From an uncultured Oscillospiraceae bacterium (GTDB lineage Bacteria; Bacillota; Clostridia; Oscillospirales; Oscillospiraceae): a stretch of 64,000 nucleotides of DNA. Both the position numbers and the translations under genes were made by a program. The notes below the pieces were generated by a model. The model worked only from the letters and a program-made list of their open reading frames with translations. It searched no databases and was not told where the DNA came from. The stretch is taken from assembly GCA_944387015.1 (NCBI GenBank), contig CALXDH010000006.1:21046-85045 (forward strand). The letters run 5' to 3'. How positions within the stretch are numbered: the stretch's first letter is position 1; each line of letters starts with the position of its first letter. This document shows, piece after piece, positions 55,426-63,491 of this stretch.

Positions 55426-56475
55426 TCAGTCGGCATTTGCATACGCCTGTTGGAAAATGGCGTCCAGCCGCTGGAGCAGTACTGGGGACTGGGCGTAGTC
55501 CTTGACGCTCTCCAGGGCCTCCCAGTCGGTGCCGTTGGCATCGTTGTAGGCATCCGTCAGTGACTCCAAACGGATATTTGCCTCTTCCAGGGTGACAACA
55601 CAGGTTTGCCGCTGGCCGTTGCTTTCCGGGTAAGTCCAGGCCACTTCATCCAGGTTGTCCACAAGAGCCAGCATCAGCGGCGCGGCGGATTCCAGCCGGG
55701 CATTCAGCGTTTCGGCATCCCCCGCCGGATTCAACTCCCAATAATCATCCGGATAAACCAGAGTCCAGCGGTAAGGACGGGCGGAGGTTTCCAGTTCCAT
55801 CGTGTAGGGGGCGGGCAGCCGGTTGTACAAAGCCTGTGCGATCCGGTTCAGAGCCGAGGGATCTCCCACATAGGGGGTCTTGGCTTCCATCAGGGCCAGG
55901 ACCTCCCGGGTAATGATCTCTCCCTCCTGCCAGATGAGACGGCCGCACAGGTACACTTCCTCCACTCCCTCCAGGGGGACGCCGATCTTACCGTAGGCGG
56001 TGGGGTGGATGGGAGAGACAATCACCTCCCGGGCGGTGATGTGGGCGGTCCCGTTTTCAACCTCCGTCTTCCAGCCCCAGTAGGCGTTGGCAGAGACAGG
56101 AGAGGTGACCTCCACCCACAAGGTTTCTCCCTCGGTCCAGGCGCGGAGGACCGTCGTGGTCTCCGCCGAGGCGGGAGAGCCAATAATAAACACCTTGGCC
56201 GCCAGCGCTCCCATCAGCACCAGCACTGTCACCAATACCGCCAGCACCACCCGTTTCCAGCTCCGGCGCTTCACCTTTTTCAGATAGTCCACCTCTTTGG
56301 CGGTCTCCGCCTCCGGCGGAGGCTCCGGCGCCCGCATGGCAGCCAGACGGGCCGTACAGGCGGGACACGTTTTCAGATGGGCTTCCACGGCCGCGTTGGT
56401 CTCCGGCTCCGTCAGTCCCTCCACATAGATCGGCAGCAGGTCCCGCACCACCGCACAGGGCAGATTATCCTTCAT
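55426..56475 (-). CDS. Zinc-finger anti-sigma factor with DUF4825-like exported domain
   Basis: The 349-residue protein has an N-terminal anti-sigma zinc-finger (zf-HC2) motif CAVVRDLLPIYVEGL ... EAHLKTCPACTARL (His and Cys ligands at about residues 33-40). One TM helix follows (VVLAVLVTVLVLMGALAAKVFI, ~77-98). The extracytoplasmic region (about 100-349) resembles the DUF4825-type domain of such proteins. It would hold the adjacent ECF sigma factor at the membrane until a signal arrives. Its start overlaps the sigma gene stop by 11 bp. Confidence 0.88.
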   Translation of the reverse strand: MKDNLPCAVVRDLLPIYVEGLTEPETNAAVEAHLKTCPACTARLAAMRAPEPPPEAETAKEVDYLKKVKRRSWKRVVLAVLVTVLVLMGALAAKVFIIGSPASAETTTVLRAWTEGETLWVEVTSPVSANAYWGWKTEVENGTAHITAREVIVSPIHPTAYGKIGVPLEGVEEVYLCGRLIWQEGEIITREVLALMEAKTPYVGDPSALNRIAQALYNRLPAPYTMELETSARPYRWTLVYPDDYWELNPAGDAETLNARLESAAPLMLALVDNLDEVAWTYPESNGQRQTCVVTLEEANIRLESLTDAYNDANGTDWEALESVKDYAQSPVLLQRLDAIFQQAYANAD

Positions 56476-56956
56476 CGTGTTCCCCTCCTTTTTTCAGCTG
56501 TTCCTTGCTCCGGTAAAAGGTCACCCGGGCCCAGGTCTCCGTCCGGCCCAGCACCTCCCCGATCTCCCGGAAGCTCAATCCCCCGAACGTGCGCAGGTAC
56601 ACCACCTCCCGCCCCGGCTCCGGCAGGGCGTGGATGCGCCGCAGCAGCGACAACTGGCCGTCCCGGTCTATGGCCTCCGCCTCGGCGGAGGGCAGGGGCG
56701 GCAGGCCGTCGCCCTCCTCCGGCAGCGGCTCTTCCCGGCTCCGCTTGCGGACGTGCTGGTAAAACAGGTGCTTTGCGATCTGGCACAGCCAGGTGGACAC
56801 CTTGCAGCTGCCGTCAAAGCGGTCCGCCGACCGCACCGCCTGGTAGAAGGTCTCCTGGGTCAGCTCCTCCGCCGTCTCCGGGTCATGGCACAGGGAGAGG
56901 AGAAACTTATAGACCGTCCGGGCATGGGCGCGATAGATTTCCTCCATGGTTTCCAC
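56465..56956 (-). CDS. ECF-type RNA polymerase sigma factor
   Basis: A 163-residue sigma-70 family factor with region 2 (YKFLLSLCHDPETAEELTQETFYQAVRSADRF) and region 4 (LPEPGREVVYLRTFGGLSFREIGEVLGRTETWARVTFYRSKEQLKK). The start is either GTG 56956, with AGGAGG about 10 nt upstream, or ATG 56947. It is operonic with the overlapping anti-sigma gene. Target promoters could not be identified; autoregulation is likely. Confidence 0.92.
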   Translation of the reverse strand: METMEEIYRAHARTVYKFLLSLCHDPETAEELTQETFYQAVRSADRFDGSCKVSTWLCQIAKHLFYQHVRKRSREEPLPEEGDGLPPLPSAEAEAIDRDGQLSLLRRIHALPEPGREVVYLRTFGGLSFREIGEVLGRTETWARVTFYRSKEQLKKGGEHDEG

Positions 56957-57033
56957 AGGCGTCCCCCCTCCTCTCTTCGTCCATACATCCCCGGCGGGGG
57001 CGGTTCGTTACACCTGGGAGAAATTTTTTTAAA

Positions 57034-57062
57034 GAAAAAAGGGGCCCTCATCAGGGTCCCTT
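57034..57062 (-). terminator. Terminator of the HAD gene
   Basis: Minus-strand GGGACCCT-gatg-AGGGCCCC (one mismatch) followed by T's and an extended T-rich tail. Confidence 0.75.
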
Positions 57063-57081
57063 TCTGCGCTCCTCCGGCGCG

Positions 57082-57741
57082 TCAGCCCAGGTCGGTGGCG
57101 TCGAACATCTCCTCGAAGGAGCGGAGGTAGTAGTCCGCCTCGGCCTGGATGGCCGCCTGATCCGCCTCGGCTGCCGGGTTGTAGACCCCCGCCACCCGGA
57201 AGCCCGCCGCCTTGGCGGTGCGGATGGCGGTCAGGGAGTCCTCAAAGATCACAGTGTCCCGCTTGTTGGACTGGAGCCGCCGCATGGCACTCTCGTAGAC
57301 GGCAGGGCTGTCCTCTTTCGAGGCGCCCACGTCGGCGCAGGTGATGAGCCCCCGGAAATAGCCGTCGATCCCGGCGCAGCGCAGCGCCGCCTCCGCCAGA
57401 CGCCGGTCCGTGGAGGTGGCCACATACATCCACACCCCCTCCATCTTCAGCAGGGACAGCGCCTTGTCAAGACCCGGCTTTGCCTGGACACGGTGGCAGT
57501 AAAAGTCCGCCGCGGCGGCGCTGACCGCCCCCAGGATCTCCTCCAGGGAGGCGGTGAGGTGATAGTGCTCCTTGCAGTAGGCCGCGCCCTCCTTGGGGGA
57601 CATGGCGGACACCAGGGCCCCCACGCCGGGCTCGGGGTCGGCGCCGTATTGTTTCAGAAGGTCCAGGCACAGCTGCTCCCAGAAGGAAGCGGTGTCCAGC
57701 AGCGTGCCGTCCAGATCAAAAATCGCGCTTTGCAGTCTCAT
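57082..57741 (-). CDS. HAD-superfamily phosphatase, beta-phosphoglucomutase-like
   Basis: A 219-residue hydrolase. Motif I is FDLDGTLLDT (catalytic Asp-9 and Asp-11). An alpha-helical cap (about 15-85) follows, then motif II VATST, and motifs III/IV around KEDSPAVYESA and VIFEDSLTAIRTAKAAG. The cap type is that of the PGMB/GPH group. Physiological substrate is not evident from neighbours. The ATG follows GAGGAATG. Confidence 0.88.
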   Translation of the reverse strand: MRLQSAIFDLDGTLLDTASFWEQLCLDLLKQYGADPEPGVGALVSAMSPKEGAAYCKEHYHLTASLEEILGAVSAAAADFYCHRVQAKPGLDKALSLLKMEGVWMYVATSTDRRLAEAALRCAGIDGYFRGLITCADVGASKEDSPAVYESAMRRLQSNKRDTVIFEDSLTAIRTAKAAGFRVAGVYNPAAEADQAAIQAEADYYLRSFEEMFDATDLG

Positions 57742-57784
57742 GGAATCATTCCTCGCTTTCCGAAGCCGGAAAAACTTCCGGTAG

Positions 57785-57807
57785 CTATCATTGTATCACT
57801 GTGATAG
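57785..57807. promoter_or_regulatory. Palindromic element between divergent HAD and thpR genes
   Basis: TATCAC-T-GTGATA (57794-57806) is a perfect 6-1-6 palindrome inside a wider CTATCA-N11-TGATAG pair. For the minus strand it lies between TTGTTT (57819-57814) and TACAAT (57795-57790), spacer 18, i.e. inside the HAD gene promoter. Confidence 0.6.
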
Positions 57808-57847
57808 GATGGAAAACAAGGAACAAAGTGTGAAAGGTGGGATCCCT

Positions 57848-58351
57848 ATGCGGCTCTTTACGGCGATCCGGCCCTCCCCGGCGGCGGAGGAAGTCCTGCT
57901 GGCGGCCCAGGCGGAGCTGCGCCTTCTGGGCCGGGGGAGCTTTCCCCGGCGGGAGATGCTGCACCTGACGCTGGCCTTTCTGGGCGAGACGGCAGATGCC
58001 GCCGCGGCAGAGGCGGCGGTGGAGGCCCTCCGGGGCGCCGGACCCATTTCGCTGACGGTGGAGGGCGTGGGGCGATTCGGAGATACCTGGTGGGCCGGGG
58101 TCCGGGAGAACCCTGCCCTGGAGCGTTTGGCCCTGGGACACCAGGCGGACTTGCGGCGCCGGGGCTTTGCCGTCGAGGCGCGGCCCTGGATGCCCCACAT
58201 CACCCTGGCCCGGCACTACCGGCCTAAGGGAGAGATGGCGCAGCTCTCCCTCCCTCCCGTGGAGATGGCGGTCCGGGAGGTGCTGCTGCTGGAATCCCTT
58301 CAGCGGGAGGGCCGGAGCGTATACGAGGTGCGCCGGGCCGCGGCGCTGTGA
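57848..58351 (+). CDS. thpR: RNA 2',3'-cyclic phosphodiesterase (ThpR/LigT-like)
   Basis: A 167-residue 2H-phosphoesterase. The two HxTx motifs are HLTLAFLG (about 38-45) and HITLARH (about 117-123), in a compact bilobal fold starting MRLFTAIRPSPAAEE. Homologues hydrolyse 2',3'-cyclic phosphodiester ends of RNA. AAAGGTGGGATCCCT precedes ATG 57848; the extension to 57791 runs into the promoter region. Confidence 0.92.
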   Translation: MRLFTAIRPSPAAEEVLLAAQAELRLLGRGSFPRREMLHLTLAFLGETADAAAAEAAVEALRGAGPISLTVEGVGRFGDTWWAGVRENPALERLALGHQADLRRRGFAVEARPWMPHITLARHYRPKGEMAQLSLPPVEMAVREVLLLESLQREGRSVYEVRRAAAL

Positions 58352-58360
58352 TTTCCACAA

Positions 58361-58397
58361 AAAAACACCGTCCCGTGGAAAACGGGACGGTGTTTTT
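58361..58397. terminator. Bidirectional terminator between thpR and metG
   Basis: AAACACCGTCCCGT/ACGGGACGGTGTTT hairpin with flanking A and T runs. Confidence 0.9.
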
Positions 58398-58427
58398 ATT
58401 GCAGGTTTAGCTTTTGGCCAGGGGTTC

Positions 58428-60407
58428 TCAGCAGAGCTTGGCGCCGGCGGGGATGGCGTCGTCCACCATCAGCAGATGGAGCTTCTCCTCGCCGTGCTCG
58501 GTGTGGACGGCGGAGATCAGCATGCCGTTGGACTCCAGGCCCATCATCTTCCGGGGCGGCAGGTTCACGATGGCCACCAGCGTCTTGCCGATGAGGTCCT
58601 CCGGCTCGTAGAACTTGTGGATGCCGGAGAGGATCTGCCGGTCGGTGCCGGTGCCGTCGTCCAGAATGAACTTGAGGAGCTTTTCGCTCTTCTTCACAGC
58701 CTCGCAGGACTTCACCTTCACCACCCGGAAGTCGGACTTGCAGAAGGTATCGAAGTCCACCTTCTCAGTGAGCTGGGGCTCCACCTCCACGGCGGGCAGA
58801 GCGGCCTTCCGGGCAGCGGCCTCCAGCTCCTCCAGCTCGGCGAGGGCCTTCTCCGTGTCGATGCGGGGGAAGAGGTTCTCGCCCTTGGCGACGGCGGCGT
58901 CCTCCGGCAGGCTGCCCCAGGCGGCAGCGCTGTCCCAGGTGCGGACGCCGGCGTCAGCGCCGATCTGGGCGAAGAGCTTGTCGCAGCTCTCGGGCATGAA
59001 GGGGCTCAGGAGAATGCCGCAGATACGGGTGGTCTCCAGCAGGTTATAGAGGACGTGGGCCAGGCGGGCTCCGTTTTTGTCCATATCCTTGGCCAGGGCC
59101 CAGGGAGCGGTCTCGTCGATATACTTGTTGGCCCGCTGGATCACGTGGAACACCTCGTCCAGGGCCTTGTGGGGGGCAAAGGTCTCCATGGCGGTCTCGT
59201 ACTTTTCCCGCAGACCGGAGGCCATGGCGATGAGATCGGTGTCGAAGGACTCCGGGGCGGCGCAGGTGCGGCAGCCCGCCGGCAGCTTGCCGCCGAAGTA
59301 CTTGCCCGCCATGGCGGTGGTACGGGAGACCAGGTTGCCCAGGTCGTTGGCAAGGTCGGTGTTGATGGTCTGGATCAGCAGCTCATTGGAGAAGTTGCCG
59401 TCGGAGCCGAAGGGGAACGTGCGCATCAGGAAGAAGCGCAGGGCGTCCACGCCGAACTTCTCCGCTAGGATATAGGGGTCCACCACGTTGCCCTTGGACT
59501 TGGACATCTTGCCGCCGTCCAGCAGCAGCCAGCCGTGGCCGAAGACGTGCTTGGGCAGGGGCATCTCCATGCTCATGAGCATGGCGGGCCAGATGATGGA
59601 GTGGAACCGGACGATCTCCTTGCCCACGAAGTGGACGTCGGCGGGCCAGTACTTGTCATAGTCGTGGTACTTGTCGTTCAGGAAGCCCAGGGCGGTGGTG
59701 TAGTTGAAGAGGGCATCCACCCACACGTACACTACATGGCCCGGGTCAAAGTCCACGGGAATGCCCCAGGTGAAGGAGGTGCGGGAGACGCACAGGTCCT
59801 CCAGACCGGGGTCGATGAAGTTTTTCACCATCTCGTTGACCCGGCTGCGGGGCTGGAGGAAGTCGGTGTTCTCCAGCAGGTCCCGGATCCGGTCGGCGTA
59901 CTTGGACAGACGGAAGAAATAGGCCTCCTCCTCCGCGTCCTGGACCTCACGGCCGCAGTCGGGGCACTTGCCGTCCACCAGCTGGCTCTCGGTCCAGAAG
60001 GACTCGCAGGGCTTGCAGTACTTGCCCTTGTAGGTGCCCTTGTAGATGTCGCCCTTCTCGTACATCTTCTTGAAGATCTTCTGGACGCTCTCCATGTGGT
60101 AATCATCGGTGGTGCGGATGAAGCGGTCGTTGGAGATGTTCATCAGCTTCCACAGATCCTTGACGCCCTTGGGGCCCTCCACGATGCGGTCCACGAACTC
60201 TTTGGGGCTGACGCCGGCCTCCTTGGCCTTGTCCTCGATCTTCTGGCCGTGCTCGTCGGTTCCGGTGAGGAACATCACGTCGCACCCGGTCAGCCGCTTG
60301 TAGCGGGCCATGGCGTCGGTGGCCACGGTGCAGTAGGTGTGGCCGATGTGGAGCTTGTCAGAGGGGTAATAGATGGGGGTGGTGATATAGAACTTCTTTT
60401 GTTCCAT
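58428..60407 (-). CDS. metG: Methionine--tRNA ligase with C-terminal tRNA-binding domain
   Basis: A 659-residue class I synthetase. The HIGH motif is DKLHIGHTYC (about 17-26). The zinc knuckle is CKPCESFWTESQLVDGKCPDC (about 131-151), and KMSKS is GGKMSKSKGN (about 303-312). After the anticodon-binding helices, a C-terminal EMAP-II/Trbp111 domain (about 555-659; FCKSDFRVVKVKSCEAV, NLPPRKMMGLESNGM) is fused, as in many Firmicutes. AAAGGAGAAGACCT precedes the ATG. No T-box element was seen in the short leader. Confidence 0.97.
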   Translation of the reverse strand: MEQKKFYITTPIYYPSDKLHIGHTYCTVATDAMARYKRLTGCDVMFLTGTDEHGQKIEDKAKEAGVSPKEFVDRIVEGPKGVKDLWKLMNISNDRFIRTTDDYHMESVQKIFKKMYEKGDIYKGTYKGKYCKPCESFWTESQLVDGKCPDCGREVQDAEEEAYFFRLSKYADRIRDLLENTDFLQPRSRVNEMVKNFIDPGLEDLCVSRTSFTWGIPVDFDPGHVVYVWVDALFNYTTALGFLNDKYHDYDKYWPADVHFVGKEIVRFHSIIWPAMLMSMEMPLPKHVFGHGWLLLDGGKMSKSKGNVVDPYILAEKFGVDALRFFLMRTFPFGSDGNFSNELLIQTINTDLANDLGNLVSRTTAMAGKYFGGKLPAGCRTCAAPESFDTDLIAMASGLREKYETAMETFAPHKALDEVFHVIQRANKYIDETAPWALAKDMDKNGARLAHVLYNLLETTRICGILLSPFMPESCDKLFAQIGADAGVRTWDSAAAWGSLPEDAAVAKGENLFPRIDTEKALAELEELEAAARKAALPAVEVEPQLTEKVDFDTFCKSDFRVVKVKSCEAVKKSEKLLKFILDDGTGTDRQILSGIHKFYEPEDLIGKTLVAIVNLPPRKMMGLESNGMLISAVHTEHGEEKLHLLMVDDAIPAGAKLC

Positions 60408-60493
60408 AGGTCTTCTCCTTTGTTACGGCGCTCCGAATGGAAGAGCGCCGGAAATCACAGCGGGATGGCTCCCGTACCAATACATTCCTTTGT

Positions 60494-60522
60494 ATTATAT
60501 CGAACCGATCCCCAAATTACAA
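60494..60522 (-). promoter_or_regulatory. metG promoter
   Basis: Minus-strand TTGTAA (60522-60517), 17-bp spacer, TATAAT (60499-60494). Confidence 0.85.
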
Positions 60523-60553
60523 CGTTCTGCGGAAGTTTTCCTGGAAAATGGCA

Positions 60554-60590
60554 GCAAAAAGCGCCGGTGCATTCGCGCCGGCGCCGATTG
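60554..60590 (-). terminator. Terminator downstream of the 48-aa gene
   Basis: Minus-strand GCGCCGG ... CCGGCGC with about a 10-nt loop followed by five T's. It closes a transcript that starts at the promoter near 60900 and leaves a ~100-nt 3' untranslated part. Confidence 0.75.
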
Positions 60591-60682
60591 CTGGGAGGTG
60601 TGGGGGAATCCGGGCCGCCCCAGGAGAAGGGAGCGGTATTCCCCCGACCAAACGGGACAGAGGGGGTCCCGATGGCCGCAGA

Positions 60683-60829
60683 TCAGACAAGACCACCAAA
60701 CTTCAGGTAGTTCTTGACGAGGTCGTAGTATTTTCTGTTGACGGACAGGGGCCGATTCTGCTTGCTGGCCTCTGCGGACATCACGCGGGCTTCATAGCCG
60801 TAAACCCGGGAAAGATCATTTTTCATCAT
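60683..60829 (-). CDS. Small hypothetical protein, 48 aa, divergent from lysR
   Basis: Reading from ATG 60829 gives a basic 48-residue product, MMKNDLSRVYGYEARVMSAE then ASKQNRPLSVNRKYYDLV and ending LKFGGLV. AAAGGAG is 7 nt upstream, a consensus promoter lies ~70 bp upstream, and a terminator lies downstream, so this is a complete small transcription unit. I do not recognise the family. Divergence from a LysR gene suggests it may be that regulator's target. Confidence 0.72.
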   Translation of the reverse strand: MMKNDLSRVYGYEARVMSAEASKQNRPLSVNRKYYDLVKNYLKFGGLV

Positions 60830-60899
60830 GATACAACTCCTTTGATTCAGAATTTGCATCCGCAGCCCCTTTACGGGGCCGCTCCCTTGCTGTAAACTT

Positions 60900-60928
60900 A
60901 TCATAAGGCCAGCCCTGCGGAAAGTCAA
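60900..60928 (-). promoter_or_regulatory. Promoter of the 48-aa gene
   Basis: Minus-strand TTGACT (60928-60923), 17-bp spacer, TATGAT (60905-60900). Confidence 0.82.
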
Positions 60929-60942
60929 AACGGTAAAACCGA

Positions 60943-60958
60943 TTGTTAAAATTAACAA
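60943..60958. promoter_or_regulatory. LysR-type binding palindrome
   Basis: TTGTTAA-AA-TTAACAA is a perfect 7-2-7 palindrome containing a T-N11-A arrangement, 36 bp upstream of lysR and 15 bp upstream of the -35 of the 48-aa gene. Confidence 0.65.
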
Positions 60959-60994
60959 AACCAATGGCACTTTTTTGTTGAAAGGAGCAAAAGG

Positions 60995-61894
60995 ATGGAC
61001 ATCAAGAACCCGGAGTATATTCTGGAGATCGCCCGGCAGCAAAGCGTGACCCACGCGGCGGAGAAGCTGTTTGTCACCCAGTCCACCCTGAGCCAGTATC
61101 TTTCAAAGCTGGAAAACGAGCTGGGGACCCCTCTGTTTTCCCGGGAAAAAAGCGGTCTGGTGCCTACGGAGGCGGGGCATGTGTATCTTCACGCGGCCCG
61201 GGCGGTGGTGCAGATCCAAAACGCGGCGGAGGCCAGCATCGCGGCGCTGAAAAAGGAAGGGTTCCTGTGCGTGGGCGTCTCCTTCTGGGGGCTGACGCTG
61301 CTGACCGGGCTGCTGCCGGCATTCAAATCCAGGTTCCCGGACATCACGCTGCGGATCTTCGTGGATGACTATGCCCACCTTAAGGTGATGATGCAGGCGG
61401 GCAGGATCGATCTGGCGGTGATCTCCATTACGGAGGAGGATGACCGGCCGGCCCAGGGCGCTGTCGATCTGAGGCGGGAAGAATTGGTGGTGGCGCTGCC
61501 CCGGGAGGCGGCCTACTGTCTGGAGCACCCGGATGCGGAGTTCATCGCTGAAAAGCAGCTGCCGCAGGCACTGGATACGCTGGACTTCATCGCACTGGAT
61601 GAGGGGGCCAGCATCCGCCGCATCGAGGACGCCCTGTTCCGCCGGCTGATGTATCGCCCCCATGTGATCTGCGAGGTGGAACGGGAGGACAGCGCCACCC
61701 GAATGGTGGATGCCGGCGTGGGCGCGGCGATTTTGTCCCAGGAGGATGTCCGGGGCGTTCGCTCCATCCGTTCGTTCCGGCTGGATCCGCCGCTGTACCG
61801 GGAAAACATTATGGTGCTGCGCCGGGGGGTCAAGCGGACGGAGGCCCTTACCGGGCTGGAGGAGCTGCTGGTGGCCCAGGCCCGGAACAAGTGA
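60995..61894 (+). CDS. LysR-family transcriptional regulator
   Basis: A 299-residue regulator. The N-terminal winged helix is SVTHAAEKLFVTQSTLSQYLSKLENELGTPLFSRE (about 16-50). The C-terminal type 2 periplasmic-like effector domain covers ~90-295 (GFLCVGVSFWGLTLLTGLLPAF ... DLAVISI). GAAAGGAGC precedes the ATG. It is divergent from the 48-aa gene and convergent with the second MATE gene. Effector unknown. Confidence 0.92.
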   Translation: MDIKNPEYILEIARQQSVTHAAEKLFVTQSTLSQYLSKLENELGTPLFSREKSGLVPTEAGHVYLHAARAVVQIQNAAEASIAALKKEGFLCVGVSFWGLTLLTGLLPAFKSRFPDITLRIFVDDYAHLKVMMQAGRIDLAVISITEEDDRPAQGAVDLRREELVVALPREAAYCLEHPDAEFIAEKQLPQALDTLDFIALDEGASIRRIEDALFRRLMYRPHVICEVEREDSATRMVDAGVGAAILSQEDVRGVRSIRSFRLDPPLYRENIMVLRRGVKRTEALTGLEELLVAQARNK

Positions 61895-61914
61895 AGCGGC
61901 GGAGGAAGCTGCTG

Positions 61915-61953
61915 AAAAACGGACGGGAACGCCAAAGGCGTTCCCGTCCGTTT
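61915..61953. terminator. Bidirectional terminator between lysR and MATE
   Basis: AAACGGACGGGAACGCC-aaa-GGCGTTCCCGTCCGTTT, a perfect 17-bp stem between convergent genes. Confidence 0.92.
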
Positions 61954-61971
61954 CGATTTGTCAGAAAGTGC

Positions 61972-63342
61972 TCAGGCTCGGCGGTCCCGGTCCGCCAGGG
62001 ACCCGTGGCGCTTCCACCGCCCGGAGAGGTAGTAGAGAGCAGACAAGGTGAACCCCAGCATCCAGCCGATGCCGATGCCGTAGTACATGTAGTCGGAGCC
62101 GAAGCGGTTGGCCAGGAAGTACACCGCCGGGACCCGCAGCAAAATCAGGGAAAAGATGGCGTCCAGCATGGGGAACATGCTCTCCCCCGCTCCCCGCATG
62201 GCGTTGTTCAGCGAGAACATCACGGCGAAAATGGCGTAAAAGGGCATGATGCACCGCAGGTACACCGCACCGGCGTCGATCACCGCCGGGGTGTCGGAGA
62301 AGAGCCCCACCAGGTTTGGACCGAAGGGGATCAGCACCGCCGCCATCAGCAGCGACCATGCCACGGAGGAGACCACCGTCACCCGGATGCCCTGCCGGGC
62401 CCGGTCCAGCCGCCGGGCGCCGATGTTTTGCCCCACGAAGGCGGTGACGGCGTTGGAGAGGCTCTGGACCGGCAGGAAGGCCAGCTGATCCAGCCGGTAG
62501 CCCACGTTGTATCCGGCGGTGAACTCCTTGCCGAAGGTGTTGATCTTGCTCATCACCACCATGGCCCCCAGGGCCACCAGGGACATCTGGATGCCCGCCG
62601 GCAGTCCGATGCCCATGATCTGGCCGAAGAGGGAGCGGTCAAAGCGGCGGCAGAAGGGCCGGATGGCGATCTGGGGATAGCGGCGGTTGATGTACCAGAG
62701 GCCGTAGAGCCAGGAAAAGGCCTGGGAGACCACCGTGCCGATGGCCACGCCGAAGACGCCCCAGCTGCACCCCAGCACCAAAATCAGATCCAACGCGATG
62801 TTCAAAAGGGCCGCCACCGCCAAAAAGCGCAGCGTGGTGCTGCTGTTGCCCAGTCCGCCCAGGATGCCGGCGTTCAAGTTGTAGCCGATGGTGCCGATGA
62901 GGCCCGCGCACACCACCGTGAGGTAGAGCCAGGCGTCGTCATAGGCAGCATCGTCCACTCGCAGCAAAAAGAGGATGGGCTTCACCAGTCCCACCGCCAG
63001 CAGCGTCACCGGGACGGCGCTGAACGTAAAGGCGGTGTAGATGGTGTCCACCGCGTCCCGGACCCGGTCCAGTTCCCCGGCGCCGTAAAACTGGGCGATG
63101 ACCACCGTGCCGCCGTTGGCCAGGCCCATGAACAGCGACGTGAACATGAAGATCACCGGAAAGCCGATGCCCACGGCCGCCAGGGCCGCGTCTCCTACGT
63201 ACTGGCCCACCACCCAGCTGTCCACCATGTTGTAGAGCTGCTGGAGAAAGCTCCCCGCCAGCAGCGGCAGGGCAAAAAGCACGATGTGCTGGGCGGGGCT
63301 GCCCTCCGTCATATTCCGCAGTCCGCCGTTGGATGTGGCCAT
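61972..63342 (-). CDS. MATE-family efflux transporter (second copy type)
   Basis: A 456-residue ~12-TM exporter. The N-terminal half begins HIVLFALPLLAGSFLQQLYNMVDSWVVGQYVG, and the second half begins around GIGLPAGIQMSLVALGAMVVMSKIN. It ends with a short basic tail. The start is ATG 63342 with GGAGGAGGAAC; the extension to 63372 is not supported. It differs clearly in sequence from the MarR-linked MATE at 27271-28620. Substrate unknown. Confidence 0.92.
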   Translation of the reverse strand: MATSNGGLRNMTEGSPAQHIVLFALPLLAGSFLQQLYNMVDSWVVGQYVGDAALAAVGIGFPVIFMFTSLFMGLANGGTVVIAQFYGAGELDRVRDAVDTIYTAFTFSAVPVTLLAVGLVKPILFLLRVDDAAYDDAWLYLTVVCAGLIGTIGYNLNAGILGGLGNSSTTLRFLAVAALLNIALDLILVLGCSWGVFGVAIGTVVSQAFSWLYGLWYINRRYPQIAIRPFCRRFDRSLFGQIMGIGLPAGIQMSLVALGAMVVMSKINTFGKEFTAGYNVGYRLDQLAFLPVQSLSNAVTAFVGQNIGARRLDRARQGIRVTVVSSVAWSLLMAAVLIPFGPNLVGLFSDTPAVIDAGAVYLRCIMPFYAIFAVMFSLNNAMRGAGESMFPMLDAIFSLILLRVPAVYFLANRFGSDYMYYGIGIGWMLGFTLSALYYLSGRWKRHGSLADRDRRA

Positions 63343-63430
63343 GGCCGTTCCTCCTCCCTCTCGTGACGGCACCCGCCGATGCGGGGATGCCTTTTCTCTA
63401 CTGTACCGCGTTTGGCCGCCGGGGGCAATC

Positions 63431-63459
63431 TTGTTTTTCGGGAAAAGATCGGATACAAT
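63431..63459 (+). promoter_or_regulatory. xth promoter
   Basis: TTGTTT, 17-bp spacer, TACAAT, 33 bp upstream of the ATG. Confidence 0.75.
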
Positions 63460-63491
63460 AAGAAAAACGCTTTTGCCAAAGGAGAACGATC

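Noticed and set aside
60408-60500. T-box or SAM riboswitch upstream of metG
   Set aside because: The leader between the promoter (60494) and start codon is under 90 nt, with no T-box sequence or terminator.
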